A stretch of 40,648 nucleotides of DNA. It comes from Aurantiacibacter zhengii (lineage in GTDB: Bacteria; Pseudomonadota; Alphaproteobacteria; Sphingomonadales; Sphingomonadaceae). Positions 36,281-40,648 of the stretch are shown one piece after another. Under the pieces are notes generated by a model, which searched no databases, was not told the origin of the DNA, and worked only from the letters and a program-made list of their open reading frames with translations. Numbering within the stretch: the stretch's first letter is position 1; every line of letters starts with the position of its first letter. The position numbers were made by a program, and so were the translations under genes. The stretch covers positions 1-40,648 of the forward strand of contig NZ_QXFL01000012.1 of the NCBI RefSeq assembly GCF_003584125.1. The letters run 5' to 3'.

Positions 36281-36763
36281 ATGAGCGAAACGAATCGCCA
36301 TTCTCGTGTTGGTGACCCACGATTGTCGATACGCTTTGCCGGGCGTTGCATTGCCGCAATGGCATGGCTGGCGGTTGCAAGGATCGCGCTTTTCCGCTTG
36401 AAACCGACGCAAACACAGTCGCGCAACCGAGCGGCAGCACAATGCGGTAAGAAAACGATCTCCAGCGCGGCGCGCGAAAGAGCTAGGGGGACCGGCTCGT
36501 ACGTGACCCAAGTTCCTTACTAGATGCTGTGGCGCTCGGACTGCCTTGTACAAGCGATGGCTGCACAGAATTGGCTGAAACGAAAAGGAATTCCCACCTC
36601 GATTGTGATCGGGGTGGACAAGTCGGGCGATGAAGGATCTGATGCCTATGCTTGGCTGCGCGCGGGCGATCTGATTGTCACGGACGGCAATATCGATAAT
36701 TTCACGGTAATTCTAGACGATCATGCAGAGTTTAGAGGAAAAATCCGGAACCCTTCGCCCTGA
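36281..36763 (+). pseudogene. Lasso-peptide B2-like transglutaminase-fold protease, broken
   Basis: The frame starts MSETNRHSRVGDPRLSIRF and has a hydrophobic stretch (AAMAWLAVARIALFRL), then RERARGTGSYVTQVPY, a TAG at 36521-36523, and MLWRSDCLVQAMAAQNWLKR with KGIPTSIVIGV, DAYAWLRAGDLIVTDGN. That is the lasso B2 (transglutaminase-like, PF13471-type) pattern: the Cys of W-R-x-D/x-C-L-x-Q-A, the GIP segment and the A-H-A-W-L block. Here the His of that block is Tyr (AYAWL), which would remove a catalytic residue, and the stop splits the protein. No precursor-peptide gene is visible nearby. The B1/recognition part is not present. Confidence 0.72.
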
Positions 36764-36809
36764 TAGGACGTATCGATACTGCGAATTAAGTATTTTCACA
36801 CATTAGACG

Positions 36810-36838
36810 TTGCGCAGCATTGTGCGCTGCGGTATACC
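36810..36838 (+). promoter_or_regulatory. Predicted promoter of the 90-residue protein gene, with TTGTGC-N2-TGC element in the spacer
   Basis: TTGCGC (36810-36815), a 17-base spacer and TATACC (36833-36838). The spacer includes TTGTGCGCTGCGG, matching the element inside the OafA-like promoter (30672-30699). The ATG at 36887 lies 48 bases downstream and has a strong GAAGGAG ribosome site. Confidence 0.55.
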
Positions 36839-36886
36839 GAAGCCAAGTCATTTAGAAAACCGGCCACCCCTTGAAGGAGCCCGACT

Positions 36887-37159
36887 ATGCTGAAGAAAAT
36901 CCTTGCCGCGACTGCTGCAGCCTCGCTGACGGTCGCTCCCATCGCTGCCCAGGCCAATACGCGCGCTGCCGACGCCGGCGTCTCGATCGAGATGTCTGAG
37001 CGCATGGCTGCTCGGATTGGCGAGTCGGAAGAAGCCGGTCTGAAGATTCCGCTTGCCCTGATCATCCTGCTGTTTGGTGCAGGTGCGGCAGCAATCATTG
37101 CCCTTATCGAAGATAACGGTGGCGAAGTGGTCGGTCCCCCGGTGTCACCCGGTGCCTGA
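36887..37159 (+). CDS. Small exported or membrane protein, 90 residues
   Basis: Begins with a signal peptide (MLKKILAATAAASLTVAPIA, cleavage after AQA), then a short polar region (DAGVSIEMSERMAARIGESE), a 20-residue hydrophobic helix (IPLALIILLFGAGAAAIIAL) and an acidic, Pro-ending tail (EDNGGEVVGPPVSPGA). So it would be a single-pass inner-membrane protein with the short tail outside or inside depending on signal cleavage. GAAGGAG precedes the ATG by seven bases. It is followed within 30 bases by a strong terminator and then the polymerase gene. Not a recognised family; its place in the EPS locus and its good expression signals suggest an accessory role. Confidence 0.82.
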   Translation: MLKKILAATAAASLTVAPIAAQANTRAADAGVSIEMSERMAARIGESEEAGLKIPLALIILLFGAGAAAIIALIEDNGGEVVGPPVSPGA

Positions 37160-37185
37160 TCGCATTGCTCATTTCGATTAACATT

Positions 37186-37210
37186 CCGCCCGCGTTTCGC
37201 GGGCGGTTTG
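37186..37210 (+). terminator. Rho-independent terminator after the 90-residue protein gene
   Basis: A perfect nine-pair GC-rich stem, CCGCCCGCG (37186-37194), loop TTT, CGCGGGCGG (37198-37206), followed by TTTGCTTTCT. It ends about 20 bases before the start of the next gene, so downstream expression needs readthrough or a separate promoter. Confidence 0.85.
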
Positions 37211-37226
37211 CTTTCTGGACGATCTA

Positions 37227-38618
37227 ATGAAGGGGAATTCGCGCCAGCCGCGCCCGGTGTCGTCTTCGTGGGGTGTTCGATCGGCCCCACCCTCCGCACT
37301 GCTAACCTCACCCTTGGTGCATCTTCAAGTTCTCCTTGGTCTTTCCGTGCTACTGGGCGGAGGGGGGTCTGCCTATGGATTGCGCAACCTGCTTGTCCAG
37401 CTTTTCGCCTTGGCGCTGCTGGCTTGGCACGCAGACCGCATTCCCAGATTTACACGCACTGCCTCGAAAGCGCTGATCGCGCTTGTTGTGTTGAGCATCA
37501 TCTTTCCGGTGCTGCAGTCGCTGCCCCTACCTCTAGGAATTTGGCAGGCGCTCCCCGGTCGCGCGCTAGCGGTCGAGAGTTTCGCCATCGCGGGTGTGAA
37601 CGCAGATCATTGGTTTTCAGTCAGCGTCAGTCCAGTGCGAACGATGGTTGCCTTTGCGGCGACGCTCGTTCCCGCAGCGGTAATCATCATCGGCTGCACA
37701 CTTCCAGCCGAACAACGCATCACGCTCGCGTGGACTGTGCCCGCGGCAGCGGTGGCGGCATTACTGTTGGGAACTGTGCAACTTTCCACCGGCAACACCG
37801 TGGCGCTGCTGTATGACGAGGCCTTCCGCCAAGGTATCGTTCTCTCCGCAACATTTGCAAACCGCAACTCGACAGCAATTTTCTTCGTGATTGCTCTATG
37901 TCTGCTGGCCAGCCTGCCGCAACCGCGAAACTGGGCATTCCTTTTTGGGGTCATTGCCGCCGCCTCCCTATTGATAGTGGGCACTTTCCTTACGCAGTCA
38001 CGCACGGGGATGGTTCTCCTTTTCATCCCGGTAGGGCTTATGGTTTTGCGCGGGGCTGGAGCACTTTTCGGTCACCTGCCCAAACAGGGTCGGAAGTCAG
38101 TCGGCCTATGGATCGGCCTGGGCCTCGCCGCTGTTGTCGGGATGGCCATCGTCATCTCTGCCCTTTCGGGCGGGCGGATCGAGACCAGCATCGCGCGTTT
38201 TTCCGACACGCAGACCGACCGTCCTGAAATGTGGGAAGACGGCTTGTACGCAGCTAGCCAATATTGGCCGGCAGGCTCCGGCATGGGCACCACTGACGAC
38301 GTATTCCAGATCCACGAATCGCTGGAATACGTATCCCCCCGAAGGGCTGTTCGCGTTCACAACGACTACATCGAAATCGCGATCGAAGGGGGTATGGCAA
38401 GTCTCGCGCTAGCGGCACTGTGGTTAGGCTGGATTGCCTGGGCAACTATGGCTCCCGGCGTGACGAAAGCACGATGGCCGAGGCTGGGAGCTGGCGCGGG
38501 GATCGCCGCCATCGTCCTTCAATCGCTGCTCGATTATCCGCTACGCAACCTCACCATCCTGTGCGTTGCAGCTGTGCTCGTGGTCTTGCTTGCAGGCGGG
38601 AGGAGAGCGCGGCGATGA
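37227..38618 (+). CDS. O-antigen ligase/Wzy-family membrane protein
   Basis: A 463-residue protein with about 11 membrane helices. The Wzy_C signature is clear: GTFLTQSRTGMVLLFIPVGL, then the periplasmic loop with FSDTQTDRPEMWEDGLYAAS, YWPAGSGMGTTDDVFQIHES and RAVRVHNDYIEIAIEGGMAS (Arg and His residues used by ligases/polymerases). It polymerises repeat units or attaches glycan to an acceptor in the periplasm. Distinct from the polymerase-like gene at 18193-19515. The ATG at 37227 has only a weak ribosome site (GGACGAT) and lies right after the terminator. Its stop overlaps the start of the TPR-like gene by four bases (ATGA), so those two are coupled. Confidence 0.9.
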   Translation: MKGNSRQPRPVSSSWGVRSAPPSALLTSPLVHLQVLLGLSVLLGGGGSAYGLRNLLVQLFALALLAWHADRIPRFTRTASKALIALVVLSIIFPVLQSLPLPLGIWQALPGRALAVESFAIAGVNADHWFSVSVSPVRTMVAFAATLVPAAVIIIGCTLPAEQRITLAWTVPAAAVAALLLGTVQLSTGNTVALLYDEAFRQGIVLSATFANRNSTAIFFVIALCLLASLPQPRNWAFLFGVIAAASLLIVGTFLTQSRTGMVLLFIPVGLMVLRGAGALFGHLPKQGRKSVGLWIGLGLAAVVGMAIVISALSGGRIETSIARFSDTQTDRPEMWEDGLYAASQYWPAGSGMGTTDDVFQIHESLEYVSPRRAVRVHNDYIEIAIEGGMASLALAALWLGWIAWATMAPGVTKARWPRLGAGAGIAAIVLQSLLDYPLRNLTILCVAAVLVVLLAGGRRARR

Positions 38619-39322
38619 AGACGAAGCTCATCGCCGGTATTTTGCTGTTGCCTGTGGCTGCGCTCGTCACCGTGGTTCAACTGGACCAGCAATCACGCAT
38701 TTCGCCGTCTTACGCCGCAGTGGTGCCAGCGGGCTTCAGTGGCAGCGCTGCGCGTGAACGCAGCAAGATGGCTTTGCAGGCGGGCCAGCCGGAGATCGCT
38801 GTGGCGCAGGCGCGCCAGCAGATCGAACTGCGGCCGATGCCTGCCGAATCGCTGACTGTTCTCGCGCTGGCATCCCTCCAGAACGGCGATGCGGAAACCG
38901 CGCGCGCCGCACTCGAAGCATCCAGCCGTCGCGGCTGGCGCGAGCCGATTTCGCAACTGGCCAGCGGCCAGGGCGCGCTGGAGCAGCAACAGTACGAAAT
39001 AGCCTCGCAGCGTGTAGTCGCGCTACTGTCAACCGACAATCTTACCGAATCGGCGCTCGCCTTGCTGGGAGAACTCGTGACCGTTCCCGAAGGTCGGCAA
39101 GCGATGGCAAACCGGATGGCAAGCTTCGGTCGCTGGCAGGATAAAACCTTGGTCCCCGCTTCGGGTGTCGCGGCTCCTGATGACTGGGTCGCCACAATAG
39201 TGCTGGCGGTAGATCAGGGCGCCGATTTGGCATGCAGCAGGATGGAACGGCTCGCAAGCCGGTATGAAAGGATCGACGAAGGCGCAGCGGCAGAGAAAAT
39301 CTCCGCGACGGCGTGCACTTAG
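38615..39322 (+). CDS. Periplasmic TPR-like protein coupled to the O-antigen ligase-family gene
   Basis: A 235-residue protein. It opens with MKTKLIAGILLLPVAALVTV, a signal anchor or signal peptide, then helical repeats of tetratricopeptide character: RSKMALQAGQPEIAVAQARQ, AESLTVLALASLQNGDAETA, ISQLASGQGALEQQQYEIAS and LTESALALLGELVTVPEGRQ. The tail has two Cys residues (LACSRMERL and SATACT) that could pair. TPR proteins coupled to Wzy/WaaL-type genes are common in EPS loci and may organise the assembly complex. ATGA overlap with the upstream stop. It converges with lptA (41-base gap). Exact role unknown. Confidence 0.82.
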   Translation: MKTKLIAGILLLPVAALVTVVQLDQQSRISPSYAAVVPAGFSGSAARERSKMALQAGQPEIAVAQARQQIELRPMPAESLTVLALASLQNGDAETARAALEASSRRGWREPISQLASGQGALEQQQYEIASQRVVALLSTDNLTESALALLGELVTVPEGRQAMANRMASFGRWQDKTLVPASGVAAPDDWVATIVLAVDQGADLACSRMERLASRYERIDEGAAAEKISATACT

Positions 39323-39363
39323 GCGCGATACGCTAGCATGCTCGATATCTCCGGTAGAGTGTT

Positions 39364-39948
39364 CTAGTCGCCGTCCGGCACCGCGAAAGTTCCCGACACG
39401 CGACCGGGTTGTCCGCTGCCTGACTGTGCGCCTGCACCGTCTACGCTGGACAGCCCGGAATTGAGATCGATCACCAGGCGTCCGCCGTCCAGCGTATCGC
39501 TGCCGCGGCGCAGGGCGACGTTCCCCGACAGGACGATGACCCGCCGGTTGAAATCGTAGACGGCGGCATTGCCGCTGGCGCGCTCATTGCCGCGCGTAAC
39601 CGTCACACCGCCAGTCGCATCGATGCGCTGGATTCGCAGACTGCCGGCATCGCTATAGGCTACCGTCGTCCGCGCCGCGGTCAGTTGCAGGTCGCCCTGC
39701 CGGATCTGGACATCGCCAGACAGGACAACCCGGTTCTGCCGATCCTGCAACTCGATGCGATCGGCAGCATAGTTGACCGGCTGGTTTGAATTGAAACCGG
39801 CAATCGTCTGCGCCCCGGCAACCGAACCGAACGACAGCGCCGCGATCCCGCCGGCGATGAGACCGCCAGCCAGGCCGCGCACGACAAGGTGGCGAAGCGC
39901 AGGACGCGAGGATGGGGTTTCGGTATTCATGCTGTCAGGCTCCATCAT
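39364..39948 (-). CDS. lptA: LPS transport periplasmic bridge protein LptA
   Basis: OstA-like protein that forms the periplasmic bridge for LPS between LptC and LptD. The 194-residue protein has an N-terminal hydrophobic export segment (LVVRGLAGGLIAGGIAALSF to VAGAQ), then the beta-jellyroll repeats NYAADRIELQDRQNRVVLSG, DVQIRQGDLQLTAARTTVAY, IQRIDATGGVTVTRGNERAS, AAVYDFNRRVIVLSGNVALR and GGRLVIDLNSGLSSV, with a Gly/Ser-rich tail. The ATG at 39948 follows GAGGAA by five bases and overlaps the lptC stop by one base, so the pair is coupled. Other starts at 39945 or 39930 are possible. Confidence 0.93.
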   Translation of the reverse strand: MMEPDSMNTETPSSRPALRHLVVRGLAGGLIAGGIAALSFGSVAGAQTIAGFNSNQPVNYAADRIELQDRQNRVVLSGDVQIRQGDLQLTAARTTVAYSDAGSLRIQRIDATGGVTVTRGNERASGNAAVYDFNRRVIVLSGNVALRRGSDTLDGGRLVIDLNSGLSSVDGAGAQSGSGQPGRVSGTFAVPDGD

Positions 39949-40601
39949 CACATTTCCTCGGGCAGTCGCAAGCGGCCGGGCACCATGCGCAACCTGGCGT
40001 TACCGTTGAGGGAGAAAGTACGCTCTTCCATGTCCGCGCGCATGGCATCGGCCGAGAAGGCACCGGCCGGGATCGCGCCGCTTACCTGCCCATCGCCAGT
40101 CAGGGTGCGGGAGGGGAGGTCGATCGTCACGTTGCGAGCGATGAAATTGTAACCATCGGCAGCGTCGAACCGGACCGTGCCGGGAATGCGCACCTGCTCA
40201 TCGTCGATATCATAGACGCCGCGCGGGGCGGTAAGGACAGCCGGACCTTCGGCCAGCGCGAGCCGCGCTGTCATATCCTGCATCTCCACAAGTGGTATGG
40301 AATTACTGCGCTGTACCGCCTCGCCGGCGACCAGGCTGAACGGACGCGCCCTGTTGTCCTGACCGCGGTACATCGCGTTGTCGACGCGGAGCCGGTCGTC
40401 CGCGATGGCGACCTTGTTGCGGTCGAGCAGGAAGCTGATCTCCCCGCGCGGCGACAGCGGGGTAATCAGCATCATCGCCGCGACCACGCCCACCAGGGCA
40501 GGAAGCCCCACGGCCAGCACGCGCACGATCCGATCCAGCGAACCTCCCGGTGTCGCGAACTGCTGGCGCCTGTTGCGCATCCTGTCTGCGGCTCTGGTCA
40601 T
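39948..40601 (-). CDS. lptC: LPS export protein LptC
   Basis: Inner-membrane protein that takes LPS from LptB2FG and hands it to LptA. The 217-residue protein has a basic N-terminal region, one membrane helix near residues 28-47 (VLAVGLPALVGVVAAMMLIT) and a periplasmic beta-jellyroll: EISFLLDRNKVAIADDRLRV, NAMYRGQDNRARPFSLVAGE, AVLTAPRGVYDIDDEQVRIP, GYNFIARNVTIDLPSRTLTG and DMEERTFSLNGNARLRMVPG. The start MTRAADRM fits the family length in sphingomonads. It is followed directly by lptA. The gene pair is housekeeping and marks the right border of the EPS region. Confidence 0.92.
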   Translation of the reverse strand: MTRAADRMRNRRQQFATPGGSLDRIVRVLAVGLPALVGVVAAMMLITPLSPRGEISFLLDRNKVAIADDRLRVDNAMYRGQDNRARPFSLVAGEAVQRSNSIPLVEMQDMTARLALAEGPAVLTAPRGVYDIDDEQVRIPGTVRFDAADGYNFIARNVTIDLPSRTLTGDGQVSGAIPAGAFSADAMRADMEERTFSLNGNARLRMVPGRLRLPEEM

Positions 40602-40648
40602 GCCATGCTCTAACGCCCGAGATCATTACTCGTGGCTGAAAATATCCT

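Noticed and set aside
36123..36553. Minus-strand frames (98-105 codons) opposite the lasso B2-like relic
   Set aside because: Only the last dozen codons (MNSIAAILNLDG) belong to the asparagine-synthase relic; the rest is shadow of the B2-like frame.
40626..40648. Possible end of an upstream minus-strand gene (reads DIFSHE then TAA)
   Set aside because: Only six residues are inside the window, too few to support a gene call.
1..40648. tRNA, rRNA, CRISPR array, riboswitch or prophage
   Set aside because: No cloverleaf-like gene with CCA/TTC-loop pattern, no regular spaced repeats and no phage structural or integrase gene was noticed by eye; a covariance-model scan could still find small RNAs.

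Overview
The window looks like a chromosomal segment of a sphingomonad, most likely of the Erythrobacteraceae (Alphaproteobacteria). The basis is protein character (short LptC/LptA pair, Wza/Wzc-like export proteins, PilZ protein, GumD/WcaJ-type priming transferase) and moderately high GC. This assignment is inference from family resemblance, not from a search. About 30 kb of the 40.6 kb is one surface-polysaccharide (capsule/EPS) locus. Its active genes are interleaved with decayed genes and relics of mobile DNA.

Layout. (1) 1-2217: divergent ugd (UDP-glucose dehydrogenase, cut by the window edge) and the polyprenyl-phosphate sugar transferase that starts the repeat unit. (2) 2218-4328: 2.1 kb without a convincing intact gene, holding faint relics. 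(3) 4329-7177: a non-EPS block with an outer-membrane beta-barrel, a three-gene operon (exported protein, 40-residue membrane protein, SNase-like nuclease) and a c-di-GMP-binding PilZ protein. (4) 7199-8577: an IS110-type transposase relic joined to the broken end of a nucleotidyltransferase(-HEPN) gene. (5) 8906-19515: EPS core, with gmd-fcl (GDP-L-fucose) divergent from a GDP-mannose dehydrogenase, a GT4, a membrane protein, Wza-like exporter, Wzc-like tyrosine autokinase/co-polymerase, a GT2 and a Wzy-like polymerase. (6) 19516-21381: a right-handed beta-helix (polysaccharide lyase-like) gene broken by many stops and frameshifts. (7) 21523-31686: decoration and assembly, with hexapeptide acyltransferase, three GT-type enzymes, sulfotransferase, pyruvyl transferase coupled to a nitroreductase-family protein, Wzx-type flippase and a membrane acyltransferase with SGNH domain. 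(8) 31681-35482: nucleotide-sugar genes rfbB, a deleted rfbD, rfbC, rfbA and UDP-xylose synthase. (9) 35822-36763: relics of an asparagine-synthase/lasso-cyclase-like gene and of a lasso-peptide B2-like protease. (10) 36887-39322: small membrane protein, terminator, second Wzy/O-antigen-ligase-like gene and a TPR-like protein. (11) 39364-40601: lptA-lptC, LPS transport housekeeping genes.

How it fits together. GDP-fucose, a GDP-mannuronate-type sugar, UDP-glucuronate, UDP-xylose and dTDP-sugars are made in the cytoplasm. The priming transferase and several GTs build a lipid-linked repeat, and acetyl, pyruvyl and sulfate groups may be added. The flippase turns it over, a Wzy polymerises it, and Wzc/Wza control length and export.

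I did not find a clearly new defence or mobile system. The best leads are: an rfbD reduced to its two ends by an apparent deletion at a short repeat; a decayed lasso-peptide-like cassette; a recurring TTGTGC-N2-TGC(A/G)(A/G)TA element, inside the -35/-10 spacer at two promoters; a translationally coupled pyruvyl transferase/nitroreductase pair; and several small genes.
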